Source of the DNA: a bacterium
Lineage (GTDB): Bacteria > Bacillota > Negativicutes > Acidaminococcales > Acidaminococcaceae
Reading direction: 5' to 3'
Length of the DNA: 14,567 bases
Assembly: GCA_004562175.1 (NCBI GenBank)
Contig: SFRS01000014.1
Location: 1-14,567 of the forward strand
Shown here: one piece after another, positions 7,337 to 13,651 of the stretch
How the letters are laid out: each line of letters starts with the position of its first letter
Numbering within the stretch: position 1 is the first letter of the stretch
The notes under the pieces: generated by a model
The model's input: the letters and a program-made list of their open reading frames with translations, nothing else
What the model was told of the DNA's origin: nothing
Databases searched by the model: none
Position numbers and translations under genes: made by a program

Positions 7337-8380
7337 ATGGTCATCAATCCTTTGGTGTATAAAGTACATAAGGTGTTGCGTGCGCATCTCGAGCAGCACG
7401 GGAATTATCTCCTCGCCGTCAGTGGTGGCTCGGATAGCATGGCACTGGCTGCCGCCTGCGTTGCCCTCCGGGAGGAGGGCTGGGGGAGCTACAGCGTGTG
7501 CCATGTGGAGCACGGTCTGCGGGGTGAGGAATCGCTCAGGGATATGGAGCTAGTGCAGCGCTTTTGTGCTGAGCACCGGCTGCCATGCTATGTGCGCCAG
7601 GTGCCGGTGCAGGAGCTGGCCACCAGGGAGCGCTTGTCAGTAGAAGCAGCGGCAAGGATTTTGCGTCACAGGGCGCTGACGGATACTATGCAGCAGCTGG
7701 AAGCGGATGTGGTTGTTTTCGCGCATAATTTGGATGATCAGGCAGAAACGGTGCTGCTGCGGCTGCTTAGAGGCACAAGCCTTACAGGCTTGTGCGGTAT
7801 TCGCAAGCTTAGCGACATTGGCCTGCATCCGTTTTTGGAGCTGCGCCACCGGGAGCTGGCTGAGTATTGTCATTTGCAGGGTGTGGAGTATTGCCATGAC
7901 AGCACCAATGATGACGTGAATATTGCTCGCAATCGGGTGCGCCATGAGCTAGTGCCCTATTTAGAGCAGTACTTCAATAGCAATATCAAGGAAACGCTGG
8001 CCCGCATGGCGCAACAGCTTTTAGCTGAGGATGAGCATTTGGAAAAGCAAGCCTTTGCCGCCTATGTCAAGGCGCAGGTGGAGCCTGAAGGATTGGAGCC
8101 AATGCCCAATCAAGCCAAGGATTATGCCGAGTATTTGCGCGGAGGGAAGGCGTGGCGTCTAGTTTTCAAGGCCGGGGAGCTTTTGACGCAGCCGGTAGCC
8201 ATTAGGCGCAGGGTGCTGCGGGAGGCTTACTTTAGCCTTGCGGGAGCAGAGCTGGACCAAGAACGTACCTTGGCTTTGGAGCAGCTTGTTGTGAATGGCA
8301 CCGGAGGTAAGATGGTGCAGCTGCCCGGAGGCGTCACCGCACGCTATATAAATAAACAGCTATTTTTGGAAAAACAATAA
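7337..8380 (+). CDS. tilS: tRNA(Ile)-lysidine synthetase TilS (short form)
   Basis: Modifies C34 of the CAU-anticodon tRNA-Ile to lysidine using ATP and lysine, switching it to AUA decoding; essential in most bacteria. Visible features are the PP-loop SGGSDS (29-34), HVEHGLRGEES (56-66), AHNLDDQAETVLLRLLRG (129-146), HDSTNDDVNIARNRVRHELVPYL (187-209) and a central substrate-binding region ending in LPGGVTARYINKQLFLEKQ. The protein has 347 residues, against about 430-470 in E. coli and B. subtilis, and stops where the second C-terminal (TilS_C) domain would begin. Shorter forms without this domain are known, for example in Aquifex. The ATG at 7337 is 7 nt after GGGAGG. hpt begins 13 nt after the stop, the same tilS-hpt-ftsH order as Bacillus. 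Confidence 0.95.
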   Translation: MVINPLVYKVHKVLRAHLEQHGNYLLAVSGGSDSMALAAACVALREEGWGSYSVCHVEHGLRGEESLRDMELVQRFCAEHRLPCYVRQVPVQELATRERLSVEAAARILRHRALTDTMQQLEADVVVFAHNLDDQAETVLLRLLRGTSLTGLCGIRKLSDIGLHPFLELRHRELAEYCHLQGVEYCHDSTNDDVNIARNRVRHELVPYLEQYFNSNIKETLARMAQQLLAEDEHLEKQAFAAYVKAQVEPEGLEPMPNQAKDYAEYLRGGKAWRLVFKAGELLTQPVAIRRRVLREAYFSLAGAELDQERTLALEQLVVNGTGGKMVQLPGGVTARYINKQLFLEKQ

Positions 8381-8393
8381 AGGAGCCTTTATT

Positions 8394-8936
8394 ATGCATG
8401 AGGATATTAAACAAATTTTACTGACTAAAGAACAAATCGCTGCTCGCGTAGCGGAAATGGGCAAGCAAATTACTGCTGATTACCAAGGTAAGGATTTGGT
8501 GGTAGTGGTGCTCCTGAAGGGTGCTGCTTGGTTTGCTACCGATTTGACTCGCGCTATTGATTTGCCCTTGCGCGTTGACTTCATGGTTGCTTCCTCCTAT
8601 GGCAATGGCACCAGCACCACCGGCAACGTGAAGGTAAAGCTGGATTTGGGCGAAAACATTGCCGGCAAGCATGTGCTCTTGATTGATGATATCATCGACA
8701 GCGGTGTGACCTTTGCTGCTATCAGCGACATGCTGCGCCTTAACAAGCCCGCTTCCTTGAAGACTGTGGCTTTGTGCGACAAGGCTGAGCGCCGCATCAA
8801 CGGTTTGGAGGCTGATTACGTTGGCTTCAAGATTCCTGATGAATTTGTTGTTGGCTTTGGCCTTGATTATGCTGGGGATTACCGCAATCTGCCTTATATT
8901 GGTGTGTTAAAGCCCTCTGTTTACGCAAGAAAATAA
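8394..8936 (+). CDS. hpt: Hypoxanthine(-guanine) phosphoribosyltransferase
   Basis: A purine salvage enzyme that converts hypoxanthine or guanine plus PRPP to IMP or GMP in the cytosol. Its 180 residues are standard. The PRPP-binding motif is HVLLIDDIIDSGVTF (93-107). The pyrophosphate loop is VVLLKGAAWF (38-47). The flexible active-site loop follows at about 68-76 (SYGNGTSTT), and the purine-contact region is ADYVGFKIPDEFVVGFGLDYAGDYRNLPYIGVL (140-172). The ATG at 8394 follows AAAGGAG, which directly abuts the tilS stop, so tilS and hpt form one transcript. No terminator is seen after it; the next promoter, for ftsH, starts within 20 nt of the stop. Confidence 0.97.
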   Translation: MHEDIKQILLTKEQIAARVAEMGKQITADYQGKDLVVVVLLKGAAWFATDLTRAIDLPLRVDFMVASSYGNGTSTTGNVKVKLDLGENIAGKHVLLIDDIIDSGVTFAAISDMLRLNKPASLKTVALCDKAERRINGLEADYVGFKIPDEFVVGFGLDYAGDYRNLPYIGVLKPSVYARK

Positions 8937-8953
8937 AAAGTTTGTGAAAATGG

Positions 8954-8982
8954 TTGCTAGATATCACTTCCTATAATATAAT
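8954..8982 (+). promoter_or_regulatory. Promoter of ftsH
   Basis: TTGCTA (8954-8959), a 17-bp spacer and TATAAT (8977-8982). A second, overlapping TATAAT sits at 8972-8977 without a suitable -35. No CIRCE inverted repeat or CtsR-type heptamer repeat was seen between here and the start codon. Confidence 0.7.
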
Positions 8983-9003
8983 AAAACATTATCGGTTAAG
9001 TGG

Positions 9004-9021
9004 AAGGAGGATACGTGCTTG
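9004..9021 (+). promoter_or_regulatory. Ribosome binding site that decides a TTG start for ftsH
   Basis: AAGGAGG (9004-9010) is 8 nt before TTG (9019-9021), which opens the FtsH frame as [17 protein letters not shown] at 9015 lies 4 nt from the same site but reads GTG CTT GAA TAA, a three-codon frame overlapping the real start. No ATG suits the N-terminus. Confidence 0.8.
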
Positions 9022-10926
9022 AATAAATTTTTTAAGAACGTACTTTTTTATCTGCTGATAATCATGGTAATTATCTGGATGTTCGATTTCTATACCGAAA
9101 AAGGCACTAAGCCTGCTGAGATTAGCTATACCAGCTTTATGCAGCATGTGCAGGCGGATGAAATCAAGCAGGTGAAGATTGTTGATAATGTTATCAGTGG
9201 TAAATTAAAGGATGGCAAAGAGTTCTCTACCGTTGCGCCTAATGATAGCAAGCTGGTAGAAAAATTAGAGAAGAAGCATGTGGATATTAAGGCCGAGCTG
9301 CCGCCCCAGCCGCCCTGGTGGATGAGCATTTTGAGCAGTCTGCTGCCCATGCTGATTATTGTGGGCCTCTGGTTCATGCTGATGAATCAAGGCGGAGCAG
9401 GTGGTGGCAAGGTGATGAACTTTGGCAAGAGCCGTGCTCGTCGCTATGATGAAGACAAGATGAAGATTACCTTCAAGGATGTTGCTGGTGCTGAAGAGGC
9501 CAAGCAGGAGCTGGAGGAGGTAGTGGAATTCTTGAAGAGTCCGCAAAAATACAATGAGCTGGGTGCCAAGATTCCCAAGGGTGTGCTGCTGTACGGCCCT
9601 CCGGGTACTGGTAAAACCCTGCTAGCTAAGGCTGTGGCTGGTGAAGCAGGGGTACCCTTCTTCAGTATTTCCGGCTCTGACTTTGTAGAAATGTTCGTGG
9701 GCGTGGGCGCTTCCCGTGTGCGCGATTTATTCGACCAAGCGAAAAAGAGCGCACCCTGCATTGTTTTCATTGATGAAATCGATGCTGTGGGCCGTCAGCG
9801 TGGCGCAGGTCTTGGCGGCGGCCATGACGAGCGCGAGCAAACACTGAACCAATTGTTGGTGGAGATGGATGGCTTCAGCGCCAACGAGGGCATCATCATG
9901 ATTGCTGCTACCAACCGTCCTGATATTCTGGACCCGGCACTGTTGCGTCCCGGTCGCTTTGATCGTCAAATCGTGGTGGATCGTCCTGATATCAAGGGTC
10001 GTACCGAAATTTTGAAGGTGCATTGCAAGGGTAAACCTGTGGGACAAGATGTTTCCTTGGATGTTATCGCCCAACGTACTCCCGGCTTCACCGGTGCAGA
10101 TTTGTCCAATTTGGTGAACGAAGCAGCCCTCTTGACTGCTCGTCGTGACAAAAAGGTCATCAATATGCCGGAAATGGAGGAGGCTGCTGAGCGTGTCATC
10201 ATGGGACCTGAACGCAAGAGCCGCGTTATCAGCGACAAGGAAAAACGCCTCACTGCTTATCACGAGGGTGGTCACACCATTGTGGGCATGCTCCTAGAGC
10301 ATACCGACCCCGTGCACAAGGTTACCATTATTCCTCGCGGCCGTGCCGGTGGTTATACCCTGAGCCTGCCGAAGGAAGACAAGTATTATGCAACTCGCAG
10401 CGAAATGCTGGACGAGCTGAAGGTGCTTTTGGGTGGTCGTGTGGCTGAAGCCTTGGTGCTGAAGGAAATTTCTAGCGGTGCTAGCAATGATTTGCAGCGT
10501 GCAACTCAATTGGCACGCCAGATGATTTGTGAATATGGCATGAGCGAGAATATCGGACCTGTAACCTTTGGCCATCGTCAGGACCAGGTATTCCTGGGCC
10601 GCGATATTGCCCGTGACAAGGATTACAGCGAAGAGGTGGCTGCAGAAATCGACAAAGAAGTACGCGCCTTCATAGAGGACGCTTATGCTGCTACCGAAAA
10701 GCTGCTCAGCGACAATTTGGATAAGCTTCACGTAATTGCTCAGGCTTTGATTGAAAGAGAAACCTTGGAAGAGGAAGAAATCAATCAGCTGGTGAAATAT
10801 GGCCATATCCTGAGTGCGGAGGAGAAGTTGTATTTAGTACAGCAATCCGTGGCTGAGGAAGAGGCTGCTAATGCAGCTGCTGTGGATACCATCAGTGCTC
10901 CTGCTGAAGATACTCCTCAAGCTTAA
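9019..10926 (+). CDS. ftsH: ATP-dependent zinc metalloprotease FtsH
   Basis: A membrane-anchored hexameric AAA+ protease that degrades misassembled membrane proteins and regulatory substrates. It has 635 residues, the usual size. Transmembrane helix 1 spans about 7-23 and a small extracytoplasmic domain about 25-100. Helix 2 spans about 103-123, followed by a Gly-rich linker. The AAA module shows Walker A GPPGTGKT (193-200), pore-loop FVGVG (226-230), Walker [10 protein letters not shown] (247-255) and a second region of homology with [20 protein letters not shown] (297-316). The protease active site is HEGGH (415-419, HEAGH in most homologues), with SNDLQRAT giving the third zinc ligand Asp491. 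The C-terminus is acidic and Ala-rich. It starts at TTG behind its own promoter, so it can be expressed apart from tilS-hpt, and ends at a strong bidirectional terminator. Confidence 0.98.
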   Translation: MNKFFKNVLFYLLIIMVIIWMFDFYTEKGTKPAEISYTSFMQHVQADEIKQVKIVDNVISGKLKDGKEFSTVAPNDSKLVEKLEKKHVDIKAELPPQPPWWMSILSSLLPMLIIVGLWFMLMNQGGAGGGKVMNFGKSRARRYDEDKMKITFKDVAGAEEAKQELEEVVEFLKSPQKYNELGAKIPKGVLLYGPPGTGKTLLAKAVAGEAGVPFFSISGSDFVEMFVGVGASRVRDLFDQAKKSAPCIVFIDEIDAVGRQRGAGLGGGHDEREQTLNQLLVEMDGFSANEGIIMIAATNRPDILDPALLRPGRFDRQIVVDRPDIKGRTEILKVHCKGKPVGQDVSLDVIAQRTPGFTGADLSNLVNEAALLTARRDKKVINMPEMEEAAERVIMGPERKSRVISDKEKRLTAYHEGGHTIVGMLLEHTDPVHKVTIIPRGRAGGYTLSLPKEDKYYATRSEMLDELKVLLGGRVAEALVLKEISSGASNDLQRATQLARQMICEYGMSENIGPVTFGHRQDQVFLGRDIARDKDYSEEVAAEIDKEVRAFIEDAYAATEKLLSDNLDKLHVIAQALIERETLEEEEINQLVKYGHILSAEEKLYLVQQSVAEEEAANAAAVDTISAPAEDTPQA

Positions 10927-10951
10927 AATTCCTAGTTTCAAGTAAAAAGTT

Positions 10952-10977
10952 ACGCCCGTAGTACATACTACGGGCGT
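10952..10977. terminator. Bidirectional terminator between convergent ftsH and lysR
   Basis: ACGCCCGTAGT (10952-10962) and ACTACGGGCGT (10967-10977) are perfect 11-bp arms with a 4-nt loop. CTTTCAATTTTC follows on the + strand and AACTTTTTAC on the - strand, so it can serve both genes. Confidence 0.88.
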
Positions 10978-10988
10978 CTTTCAATTTT

Positions 10989-11022
10989 CAAACGTTTGTT
11001 TCCAGTAACGTTTCGTTACTGG
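10989..11022. repeat. Palindrome CAAACGTTTG and adjacent perfect hairpin
   Basis: CAAACGTTTG (10989-10998) is a perfect 10-bp palindrome. Three bases later CCAGTAACG (11002-11010) and CGTTACTGG (11014-11022) form a perfect 9-bp hairpin with a TTT loop, extendable by two T-A pairs. The hairpin begins 10 nt beyond the lysR stop on the minus strand but lacks a following T-tract there. It may stabilise or help terminate the lysR transcript; no function is assigned. Confidence 0.6.
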
Positions 11023-11031
11023 AAGACACGC

Positions 11032-11916
11032 TTAGGTAGGCTGCTCTTGGAAAAACTTTAAGAAAAGCTCAGCTGCCGGCGAAAGTCTAGTTTTGTTGCT
11101 CCAATAAAGACTCAAAGCGAAAGAAAGCTTGGCATCATCAATGGGAAGGCGTTCCATGTTTTCGGGTACGGGGTCCTGGGAGAGGGCGGCGATCACTGCC
11201 ACACCAGCTCCGCTAGATGCGTAGGTCAGGGCGTTGCTGGCAGTGGTGGCGATAAAGCTTACCTTGGGCTGTAGATTATAGCTTTGGCAGACAGTGCGCA
11301 AAAGACCATAGCTACCATAATTACAGCAAAGGCTCATGTCAACTAAATCAATAGGATGCAGGGATTTTTTGCCTACCCATGGCACCTTGAGCTCTTTATT
11401 GAAAAAGGCATAAAAGCATTCGTTGGCTACGGTGAGCACCGTAATTTCTTCGCTGCGAGGTAGGGGAGCGTTGGCAAAGGCAAAATCAATTTGCCCCTCC
11501 GCCAAGAGCTGCAGCTGTTGCGCCACTGTGGCATCATGGAACTGAAAGCTAATCTGGGGATGAGCCTTGGAGAAAGGAATGAGGTATTGCTCCAAAAAGT
11601 ATTCGCTGCGTACATGGGAAACTCCAAAACGCAGGGTGCCGCTGGTCTGCTTGCTGAAGGACTGCATGTTTAAGTTCAAGGTGTCCTCAGTTGCACAGAG
11701 CAGCTTGGCTTGGGAAAGAAATACTTCACCGGCCTCTGTCAGCTCGATGTGGCGTTTGCCACGGCCTGTTTTAAAAAGCTGCACCTCATAGTATTTTTCC
11801 AGCGTTTTGATTTGCGCGCTTAAGGCGGGTTGGACGATGCTCAAGCGTTTAGCAGCAGCGCTGATATTGCCCGTTTCGGCAATGACGATAAAATTACGAT
11901 AGAAATCGAAATCCAT
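11032..11916 (-). CDS. LysR-type transcriptional regulator (start region duplicated)
   Basis: A 294-residue LTTR of normal length. The N-terminal winged helix-turn-helix at about 1-60 reads FYRNFIVIAETGNISAAAKRLSIVQPALSAQIKTLEKYYEVQLF. An effector-binding periplasmic-protein-like domain spans about 88-290. It is divergent from the DASS transporter, the usual arrangement for an LTTR and its target, so it probably controls that gene in response to the transported anion; the effector is unknown. The oddity is its start. The first 25 bp of the gene occur twice in tandem, and the only good Shine-Dalgarno (AGGAGG, plus-strand 11946-11951) serves the outer ATG at 11941, which is out of frame. The ATG at 11916 has no ribosome site in its immediate upstream 10 nt. 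The body of the gene is intact. Confidence 0.9.
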   Translation of the reverse strand: MDFDFYRNFIVIAETGNISAAAKRLSIVQPALSAQIKTLEKYYEVQLFKTGRGKRHIELTEAGEVFLSQAKLLCATEDTLNLNMQSFSKQTSGTLRFGVSHVRSEYFLEQYLIPFSKAHPQISFQFHDATVAQQLQLLAEGQIDFAFANAPLPRSEEITVLTVANECFYAFFNKELKVPWVGKKSLHPIDLVDMSLCCNYGSYGLLRTVCQSYNLQPKVSFIATTASNALTYASSGAGVAVIAALSQDPVPENMERLPIDDAKLSFALSLYWSNKTRLSPAAELFLKFFQEQPT

Positions 11917-11941
11917 AATTACGATAGAAATCGAAATCCAT
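11892..11941. repeat. Exact 25-bp tandem duplication spanning the lysR start codon
   Basis: Bases 11892-11916 and 11917-11941 are identical and abut with no spacer. Each copy holds the minus-strand ATG and the first seven further codons of lysR (MDFDFYRN) plus one base. Because 25 is not a multiple of three, the two copies lie in different frames. Confidence 0.97.
11894..11941 (-). other. Upstream ORF created by the duplication (15 codons)
   Basis: From the Shine-Dalgarno-linked ATG (11941-11939) the frame reads MDFDFYRNYGFRFLS and stops at TAA (11896-11894), 20 nt inside lysR. The ribosome site AGGAGG is 4 nt upstream of this ATG. The peptide itself is probably meaningless; the point is that initiation here does not yield LysR protein. 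Confidence 0.7.
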
Positions 11942-11967
11942 AGAGCCTCCTAAATATTATAAAAAAT

Positions 11968-12029
11968 GATTAAAATAATCAAATTAAAGTATTTTACTTA
12001 ATTTTACCGCGGAATTATAATAAAGTAAA
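11968..12029. promoter_or_regulatory. Candidate LysR operator region in the divergent intergenic
   Basis: The AT-rich 109-bp gap between lysR and the transporter holds several dyads. GATTA-AAA-TAATC (11968-11980) is a 13-bp site of the size LTTRs bind. TTTACTT (11993-11999) and AAGTAAA (12023-12029) flank the -35/-10 of the transporter promoter, with CCGCGG (12007-12012) near their centre. Assignment to the adjacent LysR is by position only. Confidence 0.4.
11993..12021 (+). promoter_or_regulatory. Promoter of the DASS transporter
   Basis: TTTACT (11993-11998, four of six consensus bases), a 17-bp spacer and TATAAT (12016-12021). The modest -35, overlapped by the TTTACTT/AAGTAAA dyad, fits an activator-dependent promoter. 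A minus-strand TATAAT at 11961-11956 could belong to lysR but lies too close to its ribosome site to be convincing. Confidence 0.55.
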
Positions 12030-12050
12030 TAATTTTTAGGGGATGGAAGC

Positions 12051-13463
12051 ATGAAAAAATATCGCTCGTTAAATACCTTATCAGGGCCTCTTTTGTTTTT
12101 TGTGGTTCTGGGCATTTTGTCCCAGCTCATCAGCTTTAAGCAGGCAGCAGCCATTGCTACCATTTGCTGGATGGGACTGTGGTGGGTACTGCGACCGGTG
12201 AATATTGCGGTCACAGCTCTTCTGCCCATACCCATCAATGCCTTTTTTGGTATGGTACCCATGGACGGCATCATTAGCAAATACTTTTCAGAGATTGTAG
12301 TGCTTTTAGTAGGTAGTGACTTAATCAGCCTTGTCTGGGAAAAGACTCATTTGGATAAGCGCCTTGCCATCAAGAGTCTTTGTGGCATTGGTACCTCCAT
12401 GCGCCAACAAATCACCGTGTGGCTGGTGGCTGCCACGGTGCTCTCCATTTTCTTGCCCAATGTGGTGGTGGTCATGATTTTGGTGCCTGTGGCTGTGAGC
12501 ATGCTGAAATTTTTGGGCCAGGGAGATATCACCAATAACCCTATAGCCACTCCAATTTTGCTGGCGCTGGTATGGGGAGCTGGCTTTGGTGGCTTTGGTT
12601 CTCCCTTGGGTGGAGCTTCTAATTTGGTTGCCATTAGCTATTTGGAAAAGCTCACAGGGCAGGAATTCATGTATGTGGATTGGATTATTCGTTTTTTGCC
12701 CTTGTTATTTATTATCTTGCTTTTCATTTTGGCCTTCTTGCTGCATTTGCCCATGCCGGTGGAGCATTTGGAGGGCGGCAAGGAGTACTTCCGCTCGGTT
12801 TATGCTAAGCTAGGTCCCATGAAAAAAGGGGAAAAGCTGGGCCTTTGGCTCTTTGCCTTGGCCACGATTTTGGCATTTATTCGTCCTTTATACGTTGAAT
12901 ATTTACCCTTGATGAAGCCTGCCTATGTCTTCTTCTTCTTTGGCATGCTGACCTTTGTGCTGCGCAATGAAACAGGACAGCTCTTACTTACTTGGAATGA
13001 AGCGGAAAAGGGAATTATGTGGGGCATGATCTTCTTGTTCTCCGGCGGCTTAGCCTTGGGCAAGCTGATTACGGATACGGGTGCTGCTACAGAAATCGCC
13101 AAGGTCATTACGCTGCTGCCCTTGAGCGGTGGTGTAGAAACCATGTTTAGCCTGACCTTGTTTGCTACCTTCCTGACGGAGATCAGCAGCAACACAGCCG
13201 CTGCCTCCATCGCCATTCCTGTGGTGCAGAGCATTACCCAGGAGCTGGGGGTAAATCCTGTGCCCTATATTTTGACAACTATCGTGGCTGTAAATTGTGC
13301 TTTTATTTTACCTGTTAGCACCCGTGCTGTGGGTGTCACCTATGGCCTCGGTCCTGATGATTTAATGCGCCACGGCGTGCGCCTATCCATCATGTGTATG
13401 CTGCTGGTTAGTGCTTTGGGTTATGTCTGCATGCAGTTTTGGCCCTTGTTCAATCATATTTAA
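12051..13463 (+). CDS. DASS/SLC13-family anion (dicarboxylate-type) transporter, divergent motifs
   Basis: A polytopic inner-membrane carrier of 470 residues, the usual size for DASS (divalent anion:sodium symporter) proteins, with hydrophobic segments throughout and the inverted-repeat plan of the family. The second signature SNT is present in ISSNTAAASIAIPVV (SNT at 380-382). The first, expected as SNT in the matching helix, reads LPNVVVVMILVPVA (135-148). The two Gly/Pro-rich motifs usually like GTPPN and TPPNAIVFG read GSPLGGASNLVA (183-194) and PVSTRAVGVTYG (421-432). Likely substrates are C4-dicarboxylates or related anions, but the altered motifs prevent a firm call. The ATG at 12051 follows AGGGGATGGAAGC. 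A LysR gene is divergent, suggesting substrate-induced control, and a terminator follows at 13493. Confidence 0.82.
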   Translation: MKKYRSLNTLSGPLLFFVVLGILSQLISFKQAAAIATICWMGLWWVLRPVNIAVTALLPIPINAFFGMVPMDGIISKYFSEIVVLLVGSDLISLVWEKTHLDKRLAIKSLCGIGTSMRQQITVWLVAATVLSIFLPNVVVVMILVPVAVSMLKFLGQGDITNNPIATPILLALVWGAGFGGFGSPLGGASNLVAISYLEKLTGQEFMYVDWIIRFLPLLFIILLFILAFLLHLPMPVEHLEGGKEYFRSVYAKLGPMKKGEKLGLWLFALATILAFIRPLYVEYLPLMKPAYVFFFFGMLTFVLRNETGQLLLTWNEAEKGIMWGMIFLFSGGLALGKLITDTGAATEIAKVITLLPLSGGVETMFSLTLFATFLTEISSNTAAASIAIPVVQSITQELGVNPVPYILTTIVAVNCAFILPVSTRAVGVTYGLGPDDLMRHGVRLSIMCMLLVSALGYVCMQFWPLFNHI

Positions 13464-13492
13464 GTTCTTTATTTTAGGTGCATTTCTTTCTG

Positions 13493-13535
13493 CTCTCCTT
13501 GCTTTTGCAGTCCCACGAAGGCAGGGAGAGTTTTT
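13493..13535 (+). terminator. Intrinsic terminator after the transporter gene
   Basis: CTCTCCTTGC (13493-13502) pairs with GCAGGGAGAG (13521-13530) over 10 bp with one wobble, followed by TTTTT (13531-13535). The loop is large (18 nt). Confidence 0.8.
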
Positions 13536-13551
13536 GCGTGTTAATAAGGAC

Positions 13552-13580
13552 TTGACTTTTGGTTAACCTAGTGATAACCT
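13552..13580 (+). promoter_or_regulatory. Promoter of birA with extended -10
   Basis: TTGACT (13552-13557), a 17-bp spacer and TAACCT (13575-13580) preceded by TGA, an extended -10 that compensates for a weak hexamer. The GGTTAACC half-sites overlap the spacer and the -10. Confidence 0.55.
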
Positions 13581-13604
13581 TTCAAGTAACAATAGGTTAA
13601 CCAA
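13559..13604. promoter_or_regulatory. Probable BirA (biotin) operator
   Basis: TTGGTTAACC (13559-13568) and GGTTAACCAA (13595-13604) are perfect inverted 10-bp arms, each with an internal GGTTAACC palindrome. A third half-site, TGATAACC (13572-13579), faces the right arm across 15 bp. Firmicutes BirA boxes are GTTAACC/GGTTAAC-type half-sites separated by about 14-16 bp, so the 13572/13595 pair has the right geometry. It covers the -10 of the birA promoter, implying autorepression by biotinyl-AMP-loaded BirA. Confidence 0.7.
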
Positions 13605-13651
13605 GCAGGAAGCTATAAGGATAAACCTGAAGATAATTGGAGGCAACGAGC

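Noticed and set aside
8937-9018. CIRCE or CtsR heat-shock operator before ftsH
   Set aside because: No TTAGCACTC-N9-GAGTGCTAA type repeat and no GGTCAAANANNTCAAA-like repeat is present.
9727-10275. 182-codon minus-strand frame antisense to ftsH
   Set aside because: Antisense shadow of a highly conserved AAA/protease region; no ribosome site or domain of its own.
12043-12054. ATG GAA GCA TGA mini-frame overlapping the transporter start
   Set aside because: No spacing is left for a ribosome site before this ATG; likely chance, part of the ribosome-binding region itself.
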